The notes: generated by a model not told the origin, from the letters alone. A DNA stretch of 64,000 bases from Streptomyces nitrosporeus (GCF_008704555.1 NZ_CP023702.1:4874001-4938000); one strand, 5' to 3'; positions 17,662 to 25,576 are shown, numbered from the stretch's first letter. Numbers and translations are program-made.

Positions 17662-18249
17662 ATGGCCGGCCACTTCGAGGCCACCCCCGGCGGCGGCGCC
17701 GCCGTCGCGCTCGACGAGGTGGAGATCGCCATCCTGCGCTCCCTCGCCGTCCAGCTGCTGGAACTGATCGGGCCCGGCGACGAGCCGGCCGAGGGCGAGG
17801 ACCCGCTCGCCGCCCTCTTCGCCGAAGGCCCCAGCGAACCGCCCGCCGACCCGGCCCTGGCCCGGCTCTTCCCCGACGCCTACAGCAACGAGGACGAGGA
17901 ACTGCGGGAGGCGTCCTCCGAGTTCCGCCGCTTCACCGAGCGGGACCTGCGCGGCCGCAAGCGCGAGGACGCGCTCGTCGTCGTACGCACCCTGGACACC
18001 CTCACGCCCGCCGGCGACGGCGGCGCGGTGCTCACCCTCGACGCCGGGGAGTGCCGGCACTGGCTCGGCGCCCTCAACGACCTGCGGCTGACCATCGGCA
18101 CCCGGCTGGAGGTCGACGAGGAGGACGAGGGGCAGGACGGATCGCTCTACCGGCTGCCTGACAGCGACCCCCGTAAACCCATGGTGATGGCCTATCTCTG
18201 GCTCGGCGCGCTCCAGGAAACACTCATCGAAACGCTGATGCCCGACTGA
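17662..18249 (+). CDS. DUF2017 protein linked to clpS
   Basis: A 195-residue acidic protein of the DUF2017 family, which regularly follows clpS in actinobacteria. Motifs are VEIAILRSLAVQLLELIGP, LARLFPDAYSNEDEELREAS, EFRRFTERDLRGRK and YLWLGALQETLIETLMPD. No catalytic residues are evident and its job is unknown; the constant link to clpS suggests a role in protein turnover. GGAGAA lies 5 bases before ATG 17662. Confidence 0.88.
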   Translation: MAGHFEATPGGGAAVALDEVEIAILRSLAVQLLELIGPGDEPAEGEDPLAALFAEGPSEPPADPALARLFPDAYSNEDEELREASSEFRRFTERDLRGRKREDALVVVRTLDTLTPAGDGGAVLTLDAGECRHWLGALNDLRLTIGTRLEVDEEDEGQDGSLYRLPDSDPRKPMVMAYLWLGALQETLIETLMPD

Positions 18250-18323
18250 CATCGGACGTTCGCTCAACGGGCACTCAAATCCGAATAACGATCGCGTCAC
18301 CCGAACAGCCTCCTTTGCCGCAC

Positions 18324-18346
18324 CGGACGCCTCTTGTCCGCTTTTT
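18324..18346 (+). terminator. Hairpin with T-run after DUF2017
   Basis: CGGAC-GCCTCTT-GTCCG is followed by CTTTTTCC, a rare true T-run in this genome. It lies about 75 bases after the DUF2017 stop. A second dyad, CTGTGG/CCACAG, follows at 18348-18365. The rest of 18250-18548 shows no gene and should hold the permease promoter. Confidence 0.55.
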
Positions 18347-18548
18347 CCTGTGGTGTGCGCCACAGAATGTCCGACGGTTCCCCGGGGCACTCGTGATAGA
18401 TCTTCACGACCGCCGGGGACGCCACCCCTGTCCCCGGGGTCGCCACAGGCCGGCCGAACGCCGGCGGCACTCCATCCATATCCGGGGGGATCAGGACCTG
18501 ATCCGACGCCTGCGAGGGCGCGGATCGGCGTGGAGAAAGGCGCACACC

Positions 18549-19985
18549 ATGACATCGGCGCAGGTGGACGAAGGACAGGCGGACGACCCGAAGGGCCGGG
18601 AGTCCGGCAGATCGGCGGAGGGCTACCAGCGCGGCCTGGGAGCCCGGCAGATCCAGATGATCGCCATCGGCGGCGCCATCGGCACCGGACTCTTCCTCGG
18701 TGCCGGCAAGGCCATCGACCGGGCGGGACCCAGCCTCATCCTGGCGTACGCCGTCGCGGGCCTGGTCATCTTCTTCATCATGCGGGCCCTCGGCGAACTC
18801 CTCATGTACCGCCCGGTCTCCGGGTCCTTCTCGGAGTACGCGCGCGAATTCATCGGCCCCTTCTTCGGATTCGTCACCGGCTGGACCTACTGGCTTTTCT
18901 GGGTTGTCACGGGCATCACCGAAGTCACCGCGGCGGCCCTCTACATGACGTACTGGTGGGACATCCCGCAATGGCTGTCCGCCCTCGTGTTCACCGTCAT
19001 CCTGTACGGCGCCAACCTCATCTCGGTGAAGGTCTTCGGAGAACTCGAGTTCTGGTTCTCGATGGTGAAGGTCACCGCCATCGTCGGCATGATCCTCATC
19101 TGTGCGGGCGTCCTCACCCTCGGCTTCTCCGACGCCGGTGACACCGCCACCGTCGCCAATCTGTGGAACGACGGAGGCTTCTTCCCCGAGGGCATCGGCG
19201 GCACCCTGATGACCCTGCAGATCGTGATGTTCGCCTTCCTCGCCGTCGAACTGGTCGGCGTCACCGCGGGCGAGTCCAAGGACCCCAGGACCGTCCTGCC
19301 CAAGGCGATCAACACCGTCCCCTGGCGCATCGCCGTCTTCTACGTCGGCGCGCTGATCATGATCCTCTCGGTGGTCCCCTGGAGCACCTTCACCCCGGGC
19401 GTCTCGCCCTTCGTCGCCGCCTTCGAGGAGATGGGCCTCGGGGTCGGGGCCGCGATCGTCAACTTCGTCGTGCTGACCGCCGCGCTCTCCTCCTGCAACT
19501 CCGGCATGTACTCCACCGGCCGGATGCTGCGCGACCTCGCGCTCAACGGACAGGGCCCGAAGCTCTTCACCCGGCTGACGGGGAACGGCCTGCCGCTCGT
19601 CGGCACCACCTTCTCCGCCGCCCTGATGCTCGTCGGCGTCTGGATCAACTACCAGTGGCCCGGCGACGCCTTCAACTACGTCGTCTCCTTCGCCACCATC
19701 TCCGGCATGTGGGCCTGGATCATGATCCTCGTCAGCCAGATCCGCTACCGGGCCCGCGCCGACCGCGGCGAACTCCCGCAGTCCTCCTTCAGGGCCCCCG
19801 GCGCACCCTTCACCTCCTGGTTCGCCCTCTCCTTCATCGGCCTGGTGGTCTTCATGATGGCCATCGACGAGGACACCAGGATCTCGCTGTACTGCGCCCC
19901 GCTGTGGGCCCTGGTCCTCGGCGTCTCCTACCTCGTGCTCAAGGCCCGCAACCCCGGCAGCCCGTCCTTCGCCAAGCGCCGCTGA
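18549..19985 (+). CDS. AAT-family amino-acid permease
   Basis: A 478-residue transporter of the APC/AAT family with 12 hydrophobic segments. The family mark is the first-helix segment GLGARQIQMIAIGGAIGTGL, with GAIGTGLFLG as the substrate-contact loop, and ...ALGELLMYRPVSGSFSEYAREF after the second helix. Members import asparagine, proline, aromatic or branched amino acids with protons; which one cannot be read here. A strong terminator follows 43 bases after the stop. Confidence 0.93.
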   Translation: MTSAQVDEGQADDPKGRESGRSAEGYQRGLGARQIQMIAIGGAIGTGLFLGAGKAIDRAGPSLILAYAVAGLVIFFIMRALGELLMYRPVSGSFSEYAREFIGPFFGFVTGWTYWLFWVVTGITEVTAAALYMTYWWDIPQWLSALVFTVILYGANLISVKVFGELEFWFSMVKVTAIVGMILICAGVLTLGFSDAGDTATVANLWNDGGFFPEGIGGTLMTLQIVMFAFLAVELVGVTAGESKDPRTVLPKAINTVPWRIAVFYVGALIMILSVVPWSTFTPGVSPFVAAFEEMGLGVGAAIVNFVVLTAALSSCNSGMYSTGRMLRDLALNGQGPKLFTRLTGNGLPLVGTTFSAALMLVGVWINYQWPGDAFNYVVSFATISGMWAWIMILVSQIRYRARADRGELPQSSFRAPGAPFTSWFALSFIGLVVFMMAIDEDTRISLYCAPLWALVLGVSYLVLKARNPGSPSFAKRR

Positions 19986-20028
19986 ACCCGCCCGGACCGG
20001 CCCCGCGAAAGGGCTGTGTCCAGGATCC

Positions 20029-20065
20029 GGGCCCTCCCGTACCACCCCTCGGTACGGGAGGGCCC
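20029..20065 (+). terminator. 15-bp perfect hairpin after permease
   Basis: GGGCCCTCCCGTACC and its exact complement flank a 7-base loop (ACCCCTC). It is 19 bases before the mec start, so mec must be transcribed either from within this short space or by read-through. Confidence 0.85.
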
Positions 20066-20084
20066 GTCTGCTTATCCTGGCGCC

Positions 20085-20519
20085 ATGCTGACCATCACCC
20101 AGGAGCTGTACGACCGGATCGTGGAGCACTCCCGAGCCGACCACCCCGACGAGGCGTGCGGCGTGGTCGCGGGTCCGGCCGGAACGGGCCGCGCCGAACG
20201 CTTCATCCCGATGCTCAACGCCGCACGCTCACCCACCTTCTACGAGTTCGACTCGACCGACCTGCTGAAGCTCTACCGCGAGATGGACGACCGTGACGAG
20301 GAGCCGGTGATCATCTACCACTCCCACACGGCGACCGAGGCATACCCCTCCCGCACCGACGTCTCCTACGCCAACGAGCCCGGCGCCCACTACGTACTGG
20401 TCTCCACCGCCGACGCCGACGACGCGGGCCCCTTCCAGTTCCGCTCGTACCGCATCGTGGACGGCGAGATCACCGAGGAAGAGGTCCAGGTCGTCGAGGC
20501 CCACCCGCCGACGGCCTGA
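20085..20519 (+). CDS. mec: Mec-like JAMM metallopeptidase
   Basis: A 144-residue Mov34/MPN (M67) zinc peptidase. The JAMM residues are complete: Glu23 (DEACGVV), His79 and His81 (YHSHTATEAYPSRTD), Ser89 and Asp92. The Mycobacterium tuberculosis homologue Mec removes cysteine from the C-terminus of the carrier protein CysO after CysM has built it there. The cysO and cysM genes follow on the same strand after a 371-bp spacer with its own promoter signal. It may also trim the CysO precursor tail (see findings). Confidence 0.92.
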   Translation: MLTITQELYDRIVEHSRADHPDEACGVVAGPAGTGRAERFIPMLNAARSPTFYEFDSTDLLKLYREMDDRDEEPVIIYHSHTATEAYPSRTDVSYANEPGAHYVLVSTADADDAGPFQFRSYRIVDGEITEEEVQVVEAHPPTA

Positions 20520-20597
20520 CCCGCCCGAGGGGCGGACCCCTGCGCCGCACGGGCGTCCGCCCCCACCCGCCACCCTACCCATGCCCGCATACTGGAC

Positions 20598-20618
20598 GCG
20601 GACCGTCCGCCATGCGGG
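20598..20618. promoter_or_regulatory. Nested dyads upstream of cysO operon
   Basis: GCGGAC-C-GTCCGC at 20598-20610 is a perfect palindrome. It lies inside a wider dyad of CCCGCAT (20584-20590) and ATGCGGG (20612-20618). It is a candidate operator just upstream of the sigma-R-like promoter. Confidence 0.4.
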
Positions 20619-20631
20619 ATCACACTCCGGG

Positions 20632-20667
20632 TTCCCGTACGGGAATCGATACGATGAGCGCATGGTT
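20632..20667 (+). promoter_or_regulatory. Sigma-R-type promoter overlapping a 14-bp palindrome
   Basis: GGAAT at 20642-20646, exactly 18 bases, then GTT at 20665-20667 matches the sigma-R (thiol-oxidative stress) consensus GGAAT-N18-GTT. The -35 half lies in a perfect palindrome TTCCCGTACGGGAA (20632-20645). From memory, cysteine-biosynthesis genes here belong to the SigR regulon in S. coelicolor. Transcription should begin near 20673, just upstream of the leader peptide. Confidence 0.65.
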
Positions 20668-20697
20668 CTCCATGACGTGAGCGAAAAGACGCCGGGC

Positions 20698-20775
20698 ATG
20701 CTGCTCGTCGCGCGGCTGCACGTCGACCTGTGCAGGTTGTCCAGCGCGATGTGTCCCGTCTCCGCATGCCCGTGA
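20698..20775 (+). CDS. Cysteine-containing putative leader peptide
   Basis: A 25-codon ORF starting with ATG 20698, with peptide motif RLHVDLCRLSSAMC and three Cys codons at positions 12, 19 and 24. The pattern (V/L)xRxHVDLxRxxxxxC is the one annotated as putative leader peptide before sulfur-assimilation and cysteine genes in actinobacteria. A longer version from ATG 20662 is possible, but that codon lies inside the predicted -10 of the promoter. It ends 115 bases before cysO. The likely role is ribosome-mediated sensing of cysteine supply. Confidence 0.65.
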   Translation: MLLVARLHVDLCRLSSAMCPVSACP

Positions 20776-20890
20776 ACCGCACGGCCTGAGCCGCGTTCCG
20801 AGCCCCACACACGTACGCCCCACCCCTGCGCGGGGGCACACAAACGCGCGCCCCACGCCACACTCCCCGTTTCCGACAGGAGCCCACGCC

Positions 20891-21169
20891 ATGGCCATCG
20901 AGGTCCGCATCCCGACCATCCTCCGCACCTACACCGACGGCGCCAAGGCGGTCGAAGGCAACGGGGAGACCCTCGCCGACCTCTTCACCGACCTGGAGAG
21001 CCGCCACACCGGCATCCGCGAGCGCATCGTCGAGGGCGACAAGCTCCGCCGCTTCGTGAACGTCTACCTCAACGACGAGGACGTCCGCTTCCTCGACGGC
21101 ATCTCCACCAAACTCAGCGACGGCGACAACGTCACCATCCTCCCGGCCGTCGCCGGCGGCATGCGCTGA
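20891..21169 (+). CDS. cysO: CysO-like sulfur-carrier protein (ThiS/MoaD fold)
   Basis: A 92-residue ubiquitin-like protein. The fold motifs are VRIPTILRTYTDG, FVNVYLNDEDVRFLDG and the C-terminal DGDNVTILPAVAGG. Its Gly89-Gly90 would be activated to a thiocarboxylate that donates sulfide to CysM. The encoded protein carries two more residues, Met-Arg, after Gly-Gly. AGGAG lies 8 bases before ATG 20891. The stop overlaps the cysM start (TGATG), so the two are translationally coupled. Confidence 0.93.
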   Translation: MAIEVRIPTILRTYTDGAKAVEGNGETLADLFTDLESRHTGIRERIVEGDKLRRFVNVYLNDEDVRFLDGISTKLSDGDNVTILPAVAGGMR

Positions 21170-22119
21170 TGCGGTACGACTCCCCGCTGGCGGCCGTGGG
21201 CAACACCCCCCTGGTGCGGCTGCCCCGGCTGTCCCCGTCCGAGGACGTCCGCGTCTGGGCCAAACTGGAGGACCGCAACCCCACCGGCTCGGTCAAGGAC
21301 CGCCCCGCGCTCCACATGGTCGAGCAGGCGGAGAAGGACGGCCGCCTCACCCCGGGCTGCACGATCCTCGAACCCACCAGCGGCAACACCGGCATCTCCC
21401 TCGCCATGGCGGCCAGGCTCAAGGGCTACCGCATCGTGTGCGTCATGCCGGAGAACACCTCCCAGGAACGGCGCGACCTGCTCACCATGTGGGGCGCCGA
21501 GATCATCTCCTCCCCGGCGGCGGGCGGATCCAACACCGCCGTCCGCGTCGCCAAGGAGCTCTCGGCCGAGCACCCGGACTGGGTGATGCTCTACCAGTAC
21601 GGCAACCCCGACAACGCCGGTGCCCACTACGCCACCACCGGCCCGGAGATCCTCACCGACCTCCCCTCCATCACCCACTTCGTCGCGGGCCTCGGCACCA
21701 CCGGCACCCTCATGGGCGTCGGCCGCTACCTGCGCGAGCACAAGCCGGACATCAGGATCGTGGCGGCGGAACCGCGCTACGACGACCTCGTCTACGGACT
21801 CCGCAACCTCGACGAGGGCTTCGTACCGGAGCTCTACGACGAGACCGTGCTCACCACCCGCTTCTCGGTGGGCTCCGCCGACGCGGTCACCCGCACCCGC
21901 GAACTGCTCCAGCAGGAAGGCATCTTCGCGGGCGTCTCCACCGGAGCCGCCCTCCACGCGGCGATCGGCGTCGGACAGAAAGCGGTCAAGGCCGGTGAGA
22001 CGGCCGACATCGTCTTCGTCGTCGCCGACGGCGGCTGGAAGTACCTGTCGACGGGCGTCTACACCGCCCCGACCACCGAAGCCGCCATCGAGACCCTGCA
22101 GGGCCAGCTCTGGGCCTGA
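21169..22119 (+). CDS. cysM: Cysteine synthase CysM (CysO-dependent type)
   Basis: A 316-residue fold-type II PLP enzyme. The PLP lysine is Lys43 in NPTGSVKDRP; the phosphate-binding loop is TSGNTGISLA; and ...AGLGTTGTLMGVG follows. The segment YDDLVYGLRNLDEG corresponds to the region where Mycobacterium CysM has the arginine that selects O-phosphoserine over O-acetylserine, and it is consistent with use of CysO thiocarboxylate rather than free sulfide. Such enzymes resist oxidative stress, in keeping with the sigma-R-like promoter. It is the last gene of the cysO-cysM unit. Confidence 0.94.
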   Translation: MRYDSPLAAVGNTPLVRLPRLSPSEDVRVWAKLEDRNPTGSVKDRPALHMVEQAEKDGRLTPGCTILEPTSGNTGISLAMAARLKGYRIVCVMPENTSQERRDLLTMWGAEIISSPAAGGSNTAVRVAKELSAEHPDWVMLYQYGNPDNAGAHYATTGPEILTDLPSITHFVAGLGTTGTLMGVGRYLREHKPDIRIVAAEPRYDDLVYGLRNLDEGFVPELYDETVLTTRFSVGSADAVTRTRELLQQEGIFAGVSTGAALHAAIGVGQKAVKAGETADIVFVVADGGWKYLSTGVYTAPTTEAAIETLQGQLWA

Positions 22120-22366
22120 CGGCCCGCGGCTGACGGACCGGCGGCCTCCGGCCGGACGGACACACCCGGGCCCGGCCCGGTGCGGCGCCCCGAACGCGCC
22201 CCACCGGCCGGGCCCGCCCGCGTCCGCGTACCCGCCCCGGACCCCGCGTGCCCGGTGCCCGCCCCCGCCCCGGCCTCCCGCACGTGCCCGGTGCCCGCCG
22301 CCCTCCCGTGCGTGCCCGGTGCCCGCCCCCGCCCCGGGCCCCGCGTACTTGGCGGCCGGCGGGCCG

Positions 22367-22855
22367 TCAGCCCAGACCCCGCACCCGGCCCCACACCTCG
22401 GACCCCACCTCACCGACCCTCCGGCGGAACCCCGCCACAGGGACGTCCCGCAACTCGTCCGTCTCCAGGAAACTCGCACGCCCCCGCGCGTCCCCCACCG
22501 CACCGGCCGGCAACGCGATCACCCCCGGCCGCTCCGCGTGGTGCTTACTGGTGATCTTGACGACCACCGCCGTGCCGCCCCGCACCGACAGCACCAGACA
22601 CGGCCGGTCCTTCGACCCCGGCCCGTCCTCGTACGGCACGTCCGCCCACCAGATCTCCCCGGGCCGCGGCCCGGGGCCCCCGCGCCCCCCGGACGGCGGA
22701 ACCGTCCGCTCCGGCACCCGCCCCCGCGGACGCCGCGGCCCACCCGGCCGGCGGCCCCGCGGCCCACGGCCGCTCCGCCCCCACCCGTCGGAAACCGAAG
22801 CGGCCAGAGCCAGCAGGACAACGGCGGCCAGCGCCACCCACCACCACGTGTTCAT
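22367..22855 (-). CDS. Membrane-anchored MazF/PemK-like protein
   Basis: A 162-residue protein. One N-terminal transmembrane segment (WWWVALAAVVLLALAASV) is followed by a basic Arg/Gly/Pro linker of about 40 residues. Then comes a PemK/MazF-type domain: GEIWWADVPYEDGPGSKDRPCLVLS, VVVKITSKHH and FLETDELRDVPV match the family start, the RPCLVL strand and the Ser/Thr-containing loop. Free MazF toxins are about 110 residues, have no membrane anchor and pair with an antitoxin; none is adjacent. It may be a domesticated RNase-fold protein rather than a toxin. The 247 bp downstream (22120-22366) hold only imperfect GTGCCCGGTGCCCGCC repeats. Confidence 0.75.
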   Translation of the reverse strand: MNTWWWVALAAVVLLALAASVSDGWGRSGRGPRGRRPGGPRRPRGRVPERTVPPSGGRGGPGPRPGEIWWADVPYEDGPGSKDRPCLVLSVRGGTAVVVKITSKHHAERPGVIALPAGAVGDARGRASFLETDELRDVPVAGFRRRVGEVGSEVWGRVRGLG

Positions 22856-23027
22856 CCCCCGACCGTACCGGCGGCCCGCACCACCCCGTCTTCCATCGAA
22901 CCGGTGACAGCACAGGTGAGTTCCCCCACAACGGCAGGCCGCAGAGGCGCGAGGGGTCGTACGGACCCTTACTCTCGACGGACCGCACGAACCCTCCCCG
23001 TTCCCACGTCACGGAGGTTCACGCCCC

Positions 23028-23780
23028 ATGAAGCTCACCGTCGTCGGCTGCTCCGGCTCCTTCCCGTCCGCGGGTTCGGCCTGCTCGAGCTACCTCGTAG
23101 AGGCCGACGGCTTCAGGCTGCTCCTCGACATGGGCAACGGCGCCCTCGGCGAGCTGCAGCGCCACGCGGGTCTCTACGACCTCGACGCCATCTTCCTCAG
23201 CCACCTCCACGCCGATCACTGCATCGACATGTGCGCGTACTTCGTCGTGCGCTACTACCGCTTCGACGGCGGACGCCCCGCCCCGATCCCGGTCTACGGA
23301 CCCGAGGGCACCGAACAGCGGCTGACCACCGCCCACGCGGACACCCCGTCCGAGCACGCGATGAGCGAGGTCTTCGACTTCCGCACCCTGAAGTCCGGAT
23401 CGTTCGAGATCGGCCCCTTCTCCGTCCGTACGGAACAGGTCAGCCACCCCGTCGAGACCTTCGGCATCCGCATCGAGCACAACGGCCGCACCCTCACGTA
23501 CTCCGGGGACACCGGAGTCTGCGAGGCCCTGGACGAACTCGCGGAAGGAACCGACCTGTTCCTCTGCGAAGCGTCGTTCGTCCACGGCAAGGAGGACATC
23601 CCGGACCTCCACCTCAACGGCCGCGAAGCCGGCGAGTACGCCGCACGCGCCGGAGCGGGCCGGCTGGTCCTCACCCACATCCCCCCGTGGACCGACGCCG
23701 AACGCAACCGCGCCGACGCCCGCGCCGTCTACGACGGCCCGGTCGAGCTGGCCGCCCCCGGCGCCGTGTACGAGGTGTAG
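23028..23780 (+). CDS. MBL-fold metallohydrolase (RNase Z-like)
   Basis: A 250-residue metallo-beta-lactamase-fold enzyme. Zinc ligands are visible in LSHLHADHCIDM, EQVSHPVETFG, YSGDTGVCEAL and LTHIPPWTD. The N-terminus KLTVVGCSGSFPSAGSACSSY and the overall layout resemble RNase Z/ElaC-like and cyclic-phosphodiesterase-like MBL proteins, but the exosite of true tRNase Z is not evident. The substrate is unknown. It is a single gene that converges with the PTS EIIC gene on a shared hairpin. Confidence 0.9.
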   Translation: MKLTVVGCSGSFPSAGSACSSYLVEADGFRLLLDMGNGALGELQRHAGLYDLDAIFLSHLHADHCIDMCAYFVVRYYRFDGGRPAPIPVYGPEGTEQRLTTAHADTPSEHAMSEVFDFRTLKSGSFEIGPFSVRTEQVSHPVETFGIRIEHNGRTLTYSGDTGVCEALDELAEGTDLFLCEASFVHGKEDIPDLHLNGREAGEYAARAGAGRLVLTHIPPWTDAERNRADARAVYDGPVELAAPGAVYEV

Positions 23781-23807
23781 GACGCAAAGGCGCGGGGCGC
23801 GCACGAA

Positions 23808-23835
23808 CCGGGGGCTCCCGTGGAGGAGCCCCCGG
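23808..23835. terminator. Bidirectional hairpin between MBL and nagE
   Basis: CCGGGGGCTCC pairs perfectly with GGAGCCCCCGG across a 6-base loop, between two convergent stops. Confidence 0.85.
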
Positions 23836-23848
23836 CCGGCGGCCACCG

Positions 23849-25105
23849 CTACTTCGTCAGGTTCCGCTCGGTCTCCTTCTCCTCCTCCTCGGGCTCACGC
23901 CCCGGAGTGGGAAGGTCGAACCTGGTGATCGCGAACCGGAAGACCACGTAGTACACCACCGCGAAGCACAGGCCGATCGGAACGACCAGCCACGGCTTGG
24001 TGTCCAGATGCCAGTTGACGACGTAGTCGATCAGACCCGCCGAGAAACTGAACCCCGCGTGCACACCGAGCGCCCAGGTCACGCCCATCGAGACACCCGT
24101 GAGCACCGCGTGCACCCCGTACAGCAGCGGCGCGACGAACATGAACGAGAACTCCAGGGGCTCGGTCACACCCGTCACGAAGGACGTCAGCGCCACCGAC
24201 AGCATCAGCCCGCCGACCTCCTTGCGCCGCTCCGGCCGTGCGGTGTGCGCGATCGCCAGCGCCGCCGCGGGCAGACCGAACATCATGATCGGGAAGAACC
24301 CCGAGGTGAACTGGCCGGCCGACGGGTCCCCGGCGAAGAACCGCGAGATGTCACCCTGGACGGTCCCGTCGCCTCCGGTGTACTCGCCCGCCTGGAACCA
24401 GAAGAACGTGTTCAGGAACTGGTGCATACCGATCGGGATCAACAACCGGTTCGCGAAGCCGAAGATGGCCGCGCCCCACGCGCCCAGATCGATCAGCTGC
24501 TTGGAGAACCAGGTCAGCGCGTCCCCGACCGGCTGCCACAGCAGACCGAACGCCACACCCAGGACCACGCACAGGAACGCCATCAGGATCGGCACCAGGC
24601 GGCGCCCGTTGAAGAACCCCAGCCAGTCCACCAGCTTCGTACGGTGGTAGCGCTGCCACACCACGGCGGTCAGCAGGCCGATCAGGATGCCGCCCAGCAC
24701 CCCCGGGTTCTGCGGCTCACCGTCCGGCACCGCCTCGGTCACCGTGCCGTCCACCGGGAACGCCGCCAGCACACCCCGGTACACGAGGAAGCCGACGACC
24801 GCCGCGAGCGCGGTCGAGCCGTCGGCCTTCCTGGCGAAACCGATCGCCACACCGATGCAGAACAACAGCGGAAGCCCCACGGTGCCGTCCAGGATGGCGT
24901 TGCCGCCGTTGAGCAGGACCTTGGACGTCTTGTCCCAGAAAGCGCCGTGCAGATACGAGTCGAAGAGGTTGCCCAGGCTGACGAGCAGACCGGCCGCGGG
25001 CAGCACCGCCACGGGCAGCTGAAGGCTGCGGCCCACCTTCTGAAGGCCCTGGACCGGGCCGTTCCACCACTTGCGGCGCGGTTCCGCCGTCGCGGTCGCA
25101 CTCAT
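23849..25105 (-). CDS. nagE: PTS EIIC permease, N-acetylglucosamine type
   Basis: A 418-residue glucose/GlcNAc-family PTS membrane component. The start LQKVGRSLQLPVAVLPAAGLLV, the segment RLLIPIGMHQFLNTFFWFQ and the signature TGVTEPLEFSFMFVAPLLY (the substrate-binding GITEP-like motif) are diagnostic. It imports GlcNAc (from chitin) while phosphorylating it, using EIIB next door. S. coelicolor has two EIIC genes at this locus, NagE1 and NagE2 (from memory); only one is seen here. ATG 25105 is chosen because it gives the 416-418 length of the family. Confidence 0.9.
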   Translation of the reverse strand: MSATATAEPRRKWWNGPVQGLQKVGRSLQLPVAVLPAAGLLVSLGNLFDSYLHGAFWDKTSKVLLNGGNAILDGTVGLPLLFCIGVAIGFARKADGSTALAAVVGFLVYRGVLAAFPVDGTVTEAVPDGEPQNPGVLGGILIGLLTAVVWQRYHRTKLVDWLGFFNGRRLVPILMAFLCVVLGVAFGLLWQPVGDALTWFSKQLIDLGAWGAAIFGFANRLLIPIGMHQFLNTFFWFQAGEYTGGDGTVQGDISRFFAGDPSAGQFTSGFFPIMMFGLPAAALAIAHTARPERRKEVGGLMLSVALTSFVTGVTEPLEFSFMFVAPLLYGVHAVLTGVSMGVTWALGVHAGFSFSAGLIDYVVNWHLDTKPWLVVPIGLCFAVVYYVVFRFAITRFDLPTPGREPEEEEKETERNLTK

Positions 25106-25314
25106 CGGCTTCCTCCCGGGACACATCGGATCTGACAGCCGCCGCGAACCGGCCGCCGGACGGATGCCGTCCGCGCACAGGGCACGGGGCGTGGTGATCG
25201 TCATCCTTCGGGACCCCGGGAGCACCCGCCCGCGAAGTTGGGCCAACCGTGCGTTACCGTGACGAAACGGACTTGCGGGGGCCCGCCCACGCACCGAAGA
25301 ACCAGGGAGAACCC

Positions 25315-25548
25315 ATGGCCACCAAGGCTGAGAAGATCGTCGCCGGACTCGGAGGCATCGAGAACATCGACGAGATCGAAGGCTGCATCACCCGCCTCCG
25401 CACCGAGGTCCACGACCCCGGCAAGGTCGACGAAGCCGCGCTCAAGGCCGCCGGCGCCCACGGCGTCGTCAAGATGGGCAACGCCATCCAGGTGGTCATC
25501 GGCACCGACGCCGACCCCATCGCCGCCGACATCGAAGACATGATGTGA
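25315..25548 (+). CDS. nagF: PTS EIIB component, N-acetylglucosamine type
   Basis: A 77-residue phosphocarrier. The phosphorylated cysteine is Cys24 in IEGCITRLRTEV, and the end ...AHGVVKMGNAIQVVIG is the usual EIIB-glc fold pattern. It passes phosphate from EIIA to the sugar bound in NagE. The ribosome site AGGGAGA lies 4 bases before ATG 25315, which decides the start. It is divergent from nagE across 209 bp. I saw no clear match to the DasR operator there. Confidence 0.93.
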   Translation: MATKAEKIVAGLGGIENIDEIEGCITRLRTEVHDPGKVDEAALKAAGAHGVVKMGNAIQVVIGTDADPIAADIEDMM

Positions 25549-25576
25549 CCCGCTGACCCGCTGACCCGCTGACCCG
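25547..25576. repeat. 8-bp tandem repeat over the nagF stop
   Basis: GACCCGCT is repeated 3.5 times head to tail; the nagF TGA is part of the first unit. Imperfect GGTCCGCGTCCGCCCC repeats follow up to about 25650. The rest of 25577-25744 shows no gene. Confidence 0.85.

Noticed and set aside
20581..20697. Longer N-terminal version of the cysteine leader peptide
   Set aside because: It runs through the palindrome and the predicted sigma-R -35 and -10, so it is unlikely to be transcribed from that promoter.
21620..25135. Plus-strand open frame of over 1100 codons over cysM, MazF-like, MBL and nagE genes
   Set aside because: Overlaps four well-supported genes in other frames and is Arg/Pro/Thr-rich throughout.
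25106..25314. DasR operator between nagE and nagF
   Set aside because: The best dyad, GTTGGGCCAAC near 25234, is a poor match to the TGGTCTAGACCA core; I do not call it.
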